This document shows, one piece after another, positions 1 through 6,259 of a stretch of DNA of 27,407 bases (the stretch's first letter is position 1; every line of letters starts with the position of its first letter). The DNA comes from Opitutia bacterium UBA953 (GTDB taxonomy: Bacteria > Verrucomicrobiota > Verrucomicrobiia > Opitutales > UBA953). The notes beneath the pieces were generated by a model that was given only the letters and a program-made list of their open reading frames with translations, was not told the DNA's origin and ran no database searches. Both the position numbers and the translations under genes were made by a program. The stretch is from the NCBI GenBank assembly GCA_002293125.1, contig DBCR01000057.1, positions 1 through 27,407 on the forward strand, written 5' to 3'.

Positions 1-14
1 CATTTCCTGCCGCG

Positions 15-1160
15 GTGAACGAAGCCCTGCTGCAGCGCCTGCGTCAATCCCTCGCCCAGCGCGAGGGATCGTCGTTGCGCCGTAAGCTGACGGCCCGCGC
101 TTCGGCGGACACCCGCGTCAATCTGGCCGATAATGATTACCTCGGCTTGTCTCGCGACCCGGCGGTCGTCGCCGCTGGCGTGGCCGCGCTCCACGAATGG
201 GGTGCGTCTTCGTCCGCCTCGCCGCTGGTCACGGGCTACACCGAGATCCATCAGCAGCTCGAGCACACCCTCGCCGCGTGGCAGGGTTATGAGCACGGGC
301 TGGTGATGAACACCGGCTTCTCGGCCAACTCCGCCGTCCTCGGCGGCTTACCCAAGAAGGGCGACCTCATCCTCGCCGACCGTCTGGTGCACGCGAGCAT
401 GCTCGACGGCATCATGGCCTCGGGCGCACGCCTCCGTCGCTTCGCCCATAACGACCTCGATGCGCTCGAGCTCATGCTCCACGAAGAGCCGGCGTTGGAT
501 GGCGTCATCTTCGTCGTCACGGAAAGCGTCTACTCGATGGACGGCGATAGCCCCGACCTGAAGCGTCTGGCCTCGCTGCGTAAGCGTTTTGGATTCTGCT
601 GGGTGCTGGATGAAGCCCACGCCACGGGTTGGTACGGTTCTACGGGTTCTGGACTACAGGAAGAGCAGGGTGCTTTTGCCGCCGCGGACATCGTGGTCGG
701 CACGCTCGGCAAAGGCCTTGGCTCGCAGGGCGCCTATGTGCTCTCGCATGACCCGGAGGTCCGCGACGCCCTGATTAACTTCGCCGGGGAGTTCGTCTAC
801 TCGACCTACCTCGCTCCTTCCTGCGCCGCCGCCGCCCTCGCTGCCGTCGAACGCGTGAAAGGGATGTCGGGCGAACGTGCCGAGCTCCACGCGCTCTCCC
901 GGGCTTGGCGCGACGGGCTCCTTGAAGCTGGCTTCGCCGTGCCCTCGGGCGACTCGCCGATCATCCCGCTCATCTTGGGCGACTCCGACGTCACCCTGAA
1001 ATACGCCACCGCGCTGCGCGCCGCCGGCTTCATGGTCTCCGCCATCCGTCCGCCCACGGTGCCCGTGCGCACCGGACGCATCCGTATCTCGCTCCGTCGG
1101 GGCCTTTCGCCCGCCGTGCTGTCCTCCTTTGTCGCCGCTTTGAAGGGCGTCTCCGCATGA
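15..1160 (+). CDS. bioF: 8-amino-7-oxononanoate synthase (BioF)
   Basis: BioF is the PLP enzyme that condenses pimeloyl-ACP with L-alanine to give 8-amino-7-oxononanoate in cytoplasmic biotin synthesis. The 381-residue product has the whole alpha-oxoamine synthase layout: N-terminal NLADNDYLGL (36-45), the SASPLVTGY segment (67-75), the VLDEAHATG motif with D199 and H202 contacting PLP, and TLGKGLGSQG with the Schiff-base lysine K233. Length is normal for BioF. The start used is GTG at position 15; only 14 bases precede it in the window, so a further upstream start cannot be excluded. Its stop overlaps the ATG of the next gene (ATGA at 1157-1160), and bioC follows, which separates it from the paralogous 2-amino-3-ketobutyrate CoA ligase (Kbl). 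The rest of the biotin genes (bioA, bioB, bioD) are not in the window and may lie upstream. Confidence 0.93.
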   Translation: MNEALLQRLRQSLAQREGSSLRRKLTARASADTRVNLADNDYLGLSRDPAVVAAGVAALHEWGASSSASPLVTGYTEIHQQLEHTLAAWQGYEHGLVMNTGFSANSAVLGGLPKKGDLILADRLVHASMLDGIMASGARLRRFAHNDLDALELMLHEEPALDGVIFVVTESVYSMDGDSPDLKRLASLRKRFGFCWVLDEAHATGWYGSTGSGLQEEQGAFAAADIVVGTLGKGLGSQGAYVLSHDPEVRDALINFAGEFVYSTYLAPSCAAAALAAVERVKGMSGERAELHALSRAWRDGLLEAGFAVPSGDSPIIPLILGDSDVTLKYATALRAAGFMVSAIRPPTVPVRTGRIRISLRRGLSPAVLSSFVAALKGVSA

Positions 1161-1762
1161 AGATCGGCTGGATCGGCGGATGGGGCGTCTCGCTCGAGGA
1201 GATGAAGGCCCTCGCCGTGGCCCATGCGCCCGACGCCGAGCACCTGATCTACCCGCCGGTCGTGGGCGCCGCCGAAAATCTTTCCAACTGTGACGCCGTC
1301 ATCGCGTGGTCGCTCGGCGCGCATCTCGTGCTCGAGGCCGGGGCCCGCGGCGTGCAGTTCCCGGCCAAGGTGCTGCTCTTCGCCCCGTTCACGTCGTTCT
1401 GTTCCGAGCACGGCAAGTGCGGAAAGCATTCCGAGACCCAGGTGAAGTGGTTGCGTCGCTGGATTGATACCGACGCCCCGGCGGCCTTAGCCGACTTCCG
1501 TCAGCGTGCCGGCCTGGCCCCGCTGGTCGGTGATGCCTTGCCCTACGAGAAGGAATACCTGCAGGCCGGCCTGGACCTCCTGTCCCAGCCCGCGGGCATC
1601 TCACTGATCACCTTCGGACGTCAGGGCCTCAGCCCCGGCTGGGAAGCCTATGTCGGCGACCAGGATGCGCTCCTGGATGCCACGGGCGTTTGCCAAGCCA
1701 TCGTAGGTTGTCATATTGGTGAAGGACTCGGGCACGACCTGCGCGCCTTCCTCGCCCCCTAA
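1157..1762 (+). CDS. Short alpha/beta-hydrolase, putative pimeloyl-ACP methyl ester esterase (BioH/BioG position)
   Basis: This 201-residue protein lies between bioF and bioC, where many bacteria encode the esterase that removes the methyl group from pimeloyl-ACP methyl ester. Seen: an N-terminal GGWG (7-10) resembling the HGWG oxyanion region, a nucleophile elbow AWSLG with S52, a late acidic turn VGDQD (D168 or D170) and GLGHD with H193 as a candidate catalytic histidine. The order Ser-Asp-His is that of an alpha/beta-hydrolase. It is clearly shorter than E. coli BioH (256 residues), and the cap region between about 85 and 145 looks reduced. The elbow has Ala instead of the first Gly of GxSxG. 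The start overlaps the bioF stop (ATGA), implying translational coupling. The role is inferred from context. It could be a BioG/BioV-type member or a separate lineage. Confidence 0.75.
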   Translation: MKIGWIGGWGVSLEEMKALAVAHAPDAEHLIYPPVVGAAENLSNCDAVIAWSLGAHLVLEAGARGVQFPAKVLLFAPFTSFCSEHGKCGKHSETQVKWLRRWIDTDAPAALADFRQRAGLAPLVGDALPYEKEYLQAGLDLLSQPAGISLITFGRQGLSPGWEAYVGDQDALLDATGVCQAIVGCHIGEGLGHDLRAFLAP

Positions 1763-1766
1763 TCCC

Positions 1767-2471
1767 ATGCGTTTTCATGAACGAGCTGAGAGCTACGACG
1801 CGCACGCCGCGCCGCAGAAGCGTTTCGCCGAAGCGCTGGCCGCCTTCGCTCCGTTCCGTCGCGGCGTCCGCGTCACCGAACTCGGCGCCGGCACGGGCTT
1901 CCTGACCGCTGCGCTGCTCGCCCAGGGCGTGAACGTCGACGCCACCGATGCCTCGCCCGCGATGGTCGAGCTCGGCCGTCAGGCTGTGCCCGCCGCGAAT
2001 TGGTCCGTGCATAATGCTTTCGGTCCCATCGAGAAAGCCGGCGCACTCGCTTCGACCGGCTTGCTGCATTGGGCGGCTGATCCCGCGGCGGTGTTGCGTC
2101 ATTGGCGTGCGGCGTTGCCGGCTGGCGGACGACTCTTGCTCGGCGTCCCGTGCGATCCTTGCCTGAACGAATTACGCGACCTCATCGGCGAAGGCCCTGT
2201 GCGCTGGCGCGATGAGCCTCAGTGGCTCGCCTTGCTCAAGGCCGCGAACTTCGACGTCCATGCGCACGGCGTGCTTGAGTCTGAAGAGATTTATCCGAGC
2301 GCCTTGGATTTCTTGCGAAACCTGCATCGCAGCGGCGTGACCGGCGATCCGCGACTCTCGCCGAGTGAACTCAAGTCGCTCATCCGCGACTATGACCGCC
2401 TCAACGCGCGACCCGATGGCGTCGTCGCCACTTGGGCTTGGCTACTGGTGGATGCGACGGCGCGGGTGTAG
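1767..2471 (+). CDS. bioC: Malonyl-ACP O-methyltransferase (BioC)
   Basis: BioC methylates malonyl-ACP with S-adenosylmethionine, disguising it so that fatty acid synthesis can extend it to pimeloyl-ACP methyl ester. The 234-residue product starts MRFHERAESYDAHA, like the N-terminal helix of BioC proteins. It has class I methyltransferase motif I VTELGAGTGFLT (36-47), the acidic ribose-binding end of strand 2 at TDASPAMV (60-67), and a post-motif region GLLHWAADP like the LQWxxD segment of BioC. I chose ATG 1767, four bases after the preceding stop, because the longer frame (from 1716) lies inside the previous gene and lacks the conserved start. Its leader is C-rich (AATCCCATG) with no Shine-Dalgarno. 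The operon order bioF-esterase-bioC supports the call over a generic methyltransferase. Confidence 0.9.
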   Translation: MRFHERAESYDAHAAPQKRFAEALAAFAPFRRGVRVTELGAGTGFLTAALLAQGVNVDATDASPAMVELGRQAVPAANWSVHNAFGPIEKAGALASTGLLHWAADPAAVLRHWRAALPAGGRLLLGVPCDPCLNELRDLIGEGPVRWRDEPQWLALLKAANFDVHAHGVLESEEIYPSALDFLRNLHRSGVTGDPRLSPSELKSLIRDYDRLNARPDGVVATWAWLLVDATARV

Positions 2472-2492
2472 GGATGCGATGACATCGCATCC
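2472..2492. terminator. Hairpin between convergent bioC and TMEM14-like gene
   Basis: GGATGCGAT (2472-2480) is followed by a 3-nt loop and its exact complement ATCGCATCC (2484-2492). The hairpin begins one base after the bioC stop and ends 12 bases before the end of the opposing gene. It could terminate transcription from both sides. There is no T tract, so intrinsic termination is only likely. Confidence 0.55.
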
Positions 2493-2504
2493 GCTTCCGG
2501 GCGC

Positions 2505-2846
2505 TTAGCGACGCAGGAGTTTGCCGACGGTGGCGATGGACCCAAGTAGCATCAGCGTGATAAGGCTGGCGGCAAAGACCTTGGGGGCGCCATCCGCCAC
2601 GGCTTGCCAGCTGACGACGGAGCGCCAACCGAAGACGCCGCAAAGCATCAGGGTCATCGCCAGTGCGATCCACTTGGCGAAATGGAATCCCTTGGCCAGA
2701 AGAAGTCCCCAGACCGCCGAGAGACCACCAAAGAGGGAGCCGGAAATGAGGGCAGTCTTGGCGGCGGCGGGATTGGAGAGATAGCCTGCGAGGCCGCAGA
2801 GAAAGAGGAAAACTCCAAAAGAAATCAGCCAGCGGGCGTTAGTCAT
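2505..2846 (-). CDS. Small TMEM14-like (UPF0136) membrane protein
   Basis: A 113-residue, strongly hydrophobic protein with about four membrane segments (roughly 6-22, 33-52, 56-73 and 90-107) separated by very short loops. The GYLSNPAAAKTALISGSLFG region (21-40), with small residues and a GS/SG motif near the start of the second helix, resembles the TMEM14 family (Pfam Tmemb_14), which is also about 100-115 residues long. The bacterial members have no established function, so none is proposed. ATG 2846 has no clear ribosome binding site. The gene stands alone, convergent with bioC and separated from the next minus-strand gene by about 300 bases of repeats and a terminator. Confidence 0.65.
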   Translation of the reverse strand: MTNARWLISFGVFLFLCGLAGYLSNPAAAKTALISGSLFGGLSAVWGLLLAKGFHFAKWIALAMTLMLCGVFGWRSVVSWQAVADGAPKVFAASLITLMLLGSIATVGKLLRR

Positions 2847-2931
2847 GTTCTGGTAGATAGTAAGGCTCGGCGCTCGTGCAATGCTGATTGCTACACTCAG
2901 AACGCCCGGCGGAAGATCAGCCGTGGATCCT

Positions 2932-2968
2932 TGGGAAGGGGCGCCACTGCGTGGCGTCCGTGGACGGA
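2932..2968 (-). repeat. CCCCTACCT-tailed hairpin repeat, inverted variant copy
   Basis: Read on the minus strand this unit has a 6-bp stem CGCCAC/GTGGCG (plus-strand arms 2951-2956 and 2942-2947) around the loop GCA, then the tail CCCCTTCCC. It matches the plus-strand copies at 3015-3050 and 11645-11680, but the fourth stem pair is swapped from G-C to C-G, so pairing is kept. Together with the copy at 3015-3050 it forms an inverted pair about 50 bases apart, like the paired REP units of enterobacteria. It lies in the 299-base gap 2847-3145, which holds this pair, a terminator and a post-stop element, with no gene visible. Confidence 0.7.
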
Positions 2969-3014
2969 CAGACGTTAACTGGTCCGATTGCTTGCCTGGC
3001 TCATCGATGCTATC

Positions 3015-3050
3015 TCGGCGAACGGACGCGACGCAGTCGCGCCCCTACCT
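3015..3050 (+). repeat. CCCCTACCT-tailed hairpin repeat
   Basis: Stem CGCGAC (3027-3032), loop GCA, arm GTCGCG (3036-3041), tail CCCCTACCT (3042-3050). Over about 36 bases it is almost identical to 11645-11680, including the leading AACGGA. It sits directly beyond the A-tract end of the autotransporter terminator. Confidence 0.8.
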
Positions 3051-3052
3051 AT

Positions 3053-3076
3053 AAAAAAGCCGCCCGGGTGGGCGGC
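3053..3076 (-). terminator. Intrinsic terminator of the autotransporter gene
   Basis: On the minus strand the transcript would form GCCGCCC (3076-3070), a 4-base loop and GGGCGGC (3065-3059), followed by six T (3058-3053). This is a textbook rho-independent terminator about 70 bases beyond the stop of the 3146-5125 gene. The flanking AGACAGGCCGCC is shared with the terminator at 15378-15403. Confidence 0.92.
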
Positions 3077-3094
3077 CTGTCTTGATCCTTGTGT

Positions 3095-3130
3095 TTCGCA
3101 GCCGTTCACCATGCCAGCAGACCCCCGCGG
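3095..3130 (-). repeat. Post-stop element, copy 1 (after the autotransporter gene)
   Basis: In the sense of the upstream gene this reads GGGGGTCTGCTGGCATGG followed by TGAACGGCTGCGAA. The same element follows the stop codons at 13665, 13972 and 15456 in the same sense orientation. Here it lies between a hairpin after the stop and the intrinsic terminator. It has no coding potential that I can see. Confidence 0.75.
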
Positions 3131-3143
3131 CACGAAGTGCCGC
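3127..3143 (-). other. Hairpin immediately after the autotransporter stop
   Basis: GCGGCAC (3127-3133), GAA loop, GTGCCGC (3137-3143), a 7-bp perfect stem two bases beyond the TAA stop (3146-3148). The last G-rich part of the arm runs into the post-stop element. Confidence 0.7.
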
Positions 3144-3145
3144 TA

Positions 3146-5125
3146 TTAAAAGGCCCGGCGGATACTCAGGGCGGCGGAGACGTCCGAGGACGGGCCGATG
3201 CCAGCGGCATGGACGGAGAAGTTCAGAAGCGTGTCGGCCGAGAGCTTGTGATCGATGTCGAAGCCGAAGCGGGCCTGGTCGGCGGTCGGTGCGATGCCGG
3301 TGGCGGTCAGCGTACCCATCGTGGAGCTGGTGGCGGTGAGGCCTTCGCCCGCATCATCGAAGCGGTGAATCCACTCGGCGGTGAAGAGCAGGGTGGTGCT
3401 GGGCGAGGCGACGTATTTCGCCGTGACTCCGAGGCGGCCTTCCTGCGCGGTGTGTTCCTGAGCGCCGAAGCTGGCCGGGAACGAGCCACCGGTTTCCGCA
3501 TAGGCGTCGGCGGTCGTGCGGGTGGCGGTGTACGAGATGAAGGGCGTCGCGGAGACTGCGCTGATGAACTTCTGGGCCGGGCCGTCGAGACGGAGGCGGG
3601 CGCTGGAGGTCTTCAGGCCCGTGCTGCCGCGGGAGGTGTCGGTGCCGCTGCCGGTCACGTAGCCGCGGGTGGTATCGGCGTCGTAGTTGCCGTGAACGAG
3701 GACGAGCGACACGATGCTTTCCTTGTCGGCCAGACGGGTGTCGGCTTCGGCGAGGAGATAGTTGCCGGAGATATGGGCGTTGCCGCCGAAGAGCAGGTCC
3801 TGGTTGAGCGAGGCATGGCCTGCGGCGACGCCGAGGACGAAGTCGCCGTACGTCTGGCTCACGCCGATCTCACCGGAGGTCATGTGACTATCGGACTGGC
3901 GGGAGGACGTGCCGAAGTCGCCGGTGGCCCAGGCCTGGCTCTGCTTGCCCATGTTGTCGTAGGACATCAGCGGGCGATGGTGGGCGCCTTCGAGGGGCTG
4001 CGAATTCAGGCTAGTCGTCATCGCGAGGAGGCTGCTTGGGCCGTTCAGGGAGCGGAGCCACTCATCGGCATCGAGCATCGTCTGGTTCGCATACACGAAG
4101 GCGTGGCGGAAGGCGCCGCCGGACGTGATGCGCGAGTAGCCCACGATCACCGTGCCATCGGCGGAGACGCCGGTGGCGTCGGATTCGTCGCCCGTGCCGA
4201 GGAAGCCGAGCGGGGTTAGCGTGCCGTCCTGGTATTTGAAGGCTTGGTTGTCAGATTGGCCCACGATCACCGAGCCATCGCTATTGATGGCACGAGCAAT
4301 CGACCAGCCGCCGACGCTCAGCGATCCCAGCGCGGCGTAGGTGGCGCCAGAGACGTTATACCTGAAGGCCTGCTCATCGCCAGAACTCAGGCTGCTGGAG
4401 ACGTAGCCGATGGCGATCGCACCGTTGCCTGAGATCGCGGTCAGCTGGGTGAAGCTGAGGCCAGCGACGTTAAAGGCCGGAACTACGGTGGCGTCAACCA
4501 AGGTCGAGGTTCCGCCGATGGTATAGACGAAGCCGCTGACCGCACCCGGGGTGCTGAAGTTATCACCGACCGAGCCGACGATCGTATTACCGTCGGCCGA
4601 CACGCCCATGGCCTTGCTGGCTAAGCCGGAGAAGAGAACGCTGAAGTTATTGATCGAGCCCGCCAGATGATAGAAAGCTTCCTCCTGAAAGCTCGTTCCG
4701 CTGAAACCCCAGCCCACGATCGTGGTGCCGGTCGAGGAGATGCCGGTCGCTTCGGAGAGCAGGAAAGAGGCGGTATTGTCGAGGGTGGTGGCGGTCGTGC
4801 CCGTCCATGAAACTGCCTGGTAGGCTCCGTTGAAGTCAATGGAGGTGCCGACAATCAGTGAGCCGTTGGAACAAGCGGCGGTGGCCCAAGAGCCGGAGCC
4901 CCCGCTGAGGTTATCAAGCTGCGTGTAGGTGCCACCAGCGATCTTGAAGGCCCTTGCATTGCCGCCGATGTTGGAGCGACCGACGGAGACCAGGCCGTCG
5001 GAGGACACTCCGTTGGTCCATGTGCTATTGGTCGGGTTGGCTGCCGGATGGATGTCGGTGAAGCCGGCCCCGTGCATGGCGGCCGTGGCGGCGGCGAAGA
5101 GGGTGAGTTTCGAGAGGGTGCGCAT
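3146..5125 (-). CDS. Autotransporter with seven HAF-type repeats and a C-terminal beta-barrel
   Basis: The 659-residue product starts MRTLSKLTLFAAATAA, a plausible signal peptide. Residues about 40-346 contain seven repeats of a pattern like SADGxxIVGxS followed by AFxY, at roughly 41, 86, 130, 176, 232, 281 and 321. These resemble the HAF extracellular repeat family and could close into a seven-bladed propeller (inferred). Residues about 396-659 look like an autotransporter beta-barrel: alternating strands, QAWATGDFG at its start, and the final residue Phe of SIRRAF, as expected for BAM recognition. It is therefore probably a type V secreted surface protein; the target of the passenger is unknown. 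The start at 5125 was chosen because the signal peptide begins there; the longer frame to 5200 adds a non-signal extension through a tandem repeat. An intrinsic terminator follows at 3053-3076. Confidence 0.85.
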   Translation of the reverse strand: MRTLSKLTLFAAATAAMHGAGFTDIHPAANPTNSTWTNGVSSDGLVSVGRSNIGGNARAFKIAGGTYTQLDNLSGGSGSWATAACSNGSLIVGTSIDFNGAYQAVSWTGTTATTLDNTASFLLSEATGISSTGTTIVGWGFSGTSFQEEAFYHLAGSINNFSVLFSGLASKAMGVSADGNTIVGSVGDNFSTPGAVSGFVYTIGGTSTLVDATVVPAFNVAGLSFTQLTAISGNGAIAIGYVSSSLSSGDEQAFRYNVSGATYAALGSLSVGGWSIARAINSDGSVIVGQSDNQAFKYQDGTLTPLGFLGTGDESDATGVSADGTVIVGYSRITSGGAFRHAFVYANQTMLDADEWLRSLNGPSSLLAMTTSLNSQPLEGAHHRPLMSYDNMGKQSQAWATGDFGTSSRQSDSHMTSGEIGVSQTYGDFVLGVAAGHASLNQDLLFGGNAHISGNYLLAEADTRLADKESIVSLVLVHGNYDADTTRGYVTGSGTDTSRGSTGLKTSSARLRLDGPAQKFISAVSATPFISYTATRTTADAYAETGGSFPASFGAQEHTAQEGRLGVTAKYVASPSTTLLFTAEWIHRFDDAGEGLTATSSTMGTLTATGIAPTADQARFGFDIDHKLSADTLLNFSVHAAGIGPSSDVSAALSIRRAF

Positions 5126-5140
5126 ATAGTAAAGGTGGGT

Positions 5141-5168
5141 GCGGTTAGCGGTTGGCGGTTGGCGGTTG
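5141..5168 (-). repeat. Four tandem heptamers in the autotransporter leader
   Basis: The plus strand holds GCGGTTA once and GCGGTTG three times in a row (5141-5147, 5148-5154, 5155-5161, 5162-5168). On the sense strand these are CAACCGC/TAACCGC units, 16-43 bases upstream of the ATG at 5125. Related heptamers occur within the long repeats near 13788 and 15270. Confidence 0.9.
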
Positions 5169-5242
5169 GGAAAGACAGGGCGGGGTGGGACTAGTGACAT
5201 TCTTTGCCGTTCTAGGAGACGGGCAAGCCGGAAGCCCCGCCG

Positions 5243-6259
5243 TCAGCGCTCATAAGGGTCGTAACGGGTCAGTTCCACTCCCTCCGTGCCCGGGGGCGGC
5301 TGCAGCAGGTTGCTCTTTCGGTCCATGACCAGCCGTCGGTCATCCGCCACCGGATTGTAATAATAGCGGAAGGTGATCGCCCCATAGCCACATCGAATCG
5401 CCCCTTGGATCTTGGCGTAATGTGCGGAGATCACTCTACCATCAGGACCGAGCTTGGTGCGGACCCGCAGATAGTAGCCGACATAGTCATCTTGAAAACT
5501 CGGATAGGGCAGGGTCGCGTAAGGGATTTCGAGGACGGAGGTATAGCCCTCGGTGGGCGCGAGGGCGGGCATCTTCAGCTGGCAGTAAGGCCAAAAAGCG
5601 GGCGAGCGCATGACGCCGTCGGCTGGTTGACCGCAGCCGACCTTGGTGGTGCCGCGAAAGGAACCATACATCCCGTTGAACTCGGCTTCGGAGAAGCGGG
5701 CATGATCTTTGTCCTTCCGGAATCTCTCGACGGTCTCATCGGTCTCGGTCCACCCGATTTGCTCCCCTTCGTTCCAGAAGCGGATATCTGACACCTTGCC
5801 ACGGCCCCAGGGCGCGACGATGTCCCCGATGGCGAAATCAAAGCCTACCCAGGTCTTCCTCGGCAAGGTCCCCTTCAGTGTGCGGAGTTGTACCTCTTTG
5901 TAATTGAGGGGGATTTCGTTAGTTTCATACGGCAGGGTGATGAAGTGCGAAAGATCCGAAGGCACCTTACCCATACCGTGGACTTCAGTCACGTCTGCGT
6001 CGAAGTAACCTTGTTTCGCTGCGCGTAGACGATCGAGGCACATCTCGTCACCGGCCATGAATCGGAAGACGCCTTGGACATCCGTCTTTCCTTCGAACGA
6101 ACGCATGCTGGCAAAGCGTGGATCGTTCATTCGACTGAATAAAGCCGAGACCGCGACGCCTTGCATCGGCTGGCCTGATTCGTCGACGACGGTCAGCGTG
6201 TAATCCCGGGCCAGCAGCGTGAACGCAAGAAAGGGCAGGAGGTATAGGCGGATTTTCAT
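5243..6259 (-). CDS. Secreted protein with a carboxypeptidase-regulatory-like domain
   Basis: A 338-residue protein with an N-terminal signal peptide (MKIRLYLLPFLAFTLLA). Residues about 18-75 read like a beta-sandwich of the carboxypeptidase regulatory type: YTLTVVDESGQPMQGVAV, then KTDVQGVFRF, the usual alternation of 'modifiable value' and 'becomes' strands. The remainder, rich in Tyr, Arg and Trp with four cysteines (C227, C244, C304 region), is not recognised. Its ATG (6257-6259) overlaps the stop of the upstream 873-residue gene (ATGA on the minus strand), so the two are almost certainly translated as a coupled pair and exported together. A start further upstream would lie inside that gene and would lack the signal peptide. 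No enzymatic function is proposed. Confidence 0.72.
   Translation of the reverse strand: MKIRLYLLPFLAFTLLARDYTLTVVDESGQPMQGVAVSALFSRMNDPRFASMRSFEGKTDVQGVFRFMAGDEMCLDRLRAAKQGYFDADVTEVHGMGKVPSDLSHFITLPYETNEIPLNYKEVQLRTLKGTLPRKTWVGFDFAIGDIVAPWGRGKVSDIRFWNEGEQIGWTETDETVERFRKDKDHARFSEAEFNGMYGSFRGTTKVGCGQPADGVMRSPAFWPYCQLKMPALAPTEGYTSVLEIPYATLPYPSFQDDYVGYYLRVRTKLGPDGRVISAHYAKIQGAIRCGYGAITFRYYYNPVADDRRLVMDRKSNLLQPPPGTEGVELTRYDPYER

Noticed and set aside
1..14. End of an upstream biotin gene
   Set aside because: Fourteen bases are too few to identify any coding sequence or stop codon with confidence.
3042..3050. CCCCTACCT tail as an anti-Shine-Dalgarno mimic
   Set aside because: It shares only a partial match to ACCTCC, and the tail occurs mainly between genes without a consistent relation to start codons.
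3089..4219. Long open frame on the plus strand opposite the autotransporter gene
   Set aside because: Its product is a Gly/Ala/Arg/Glu-rich composition typical of antisense frames in GC-rich genes, with no recognisable motif. The minus-strand gene has a signal peptide, repeats and a barrel.
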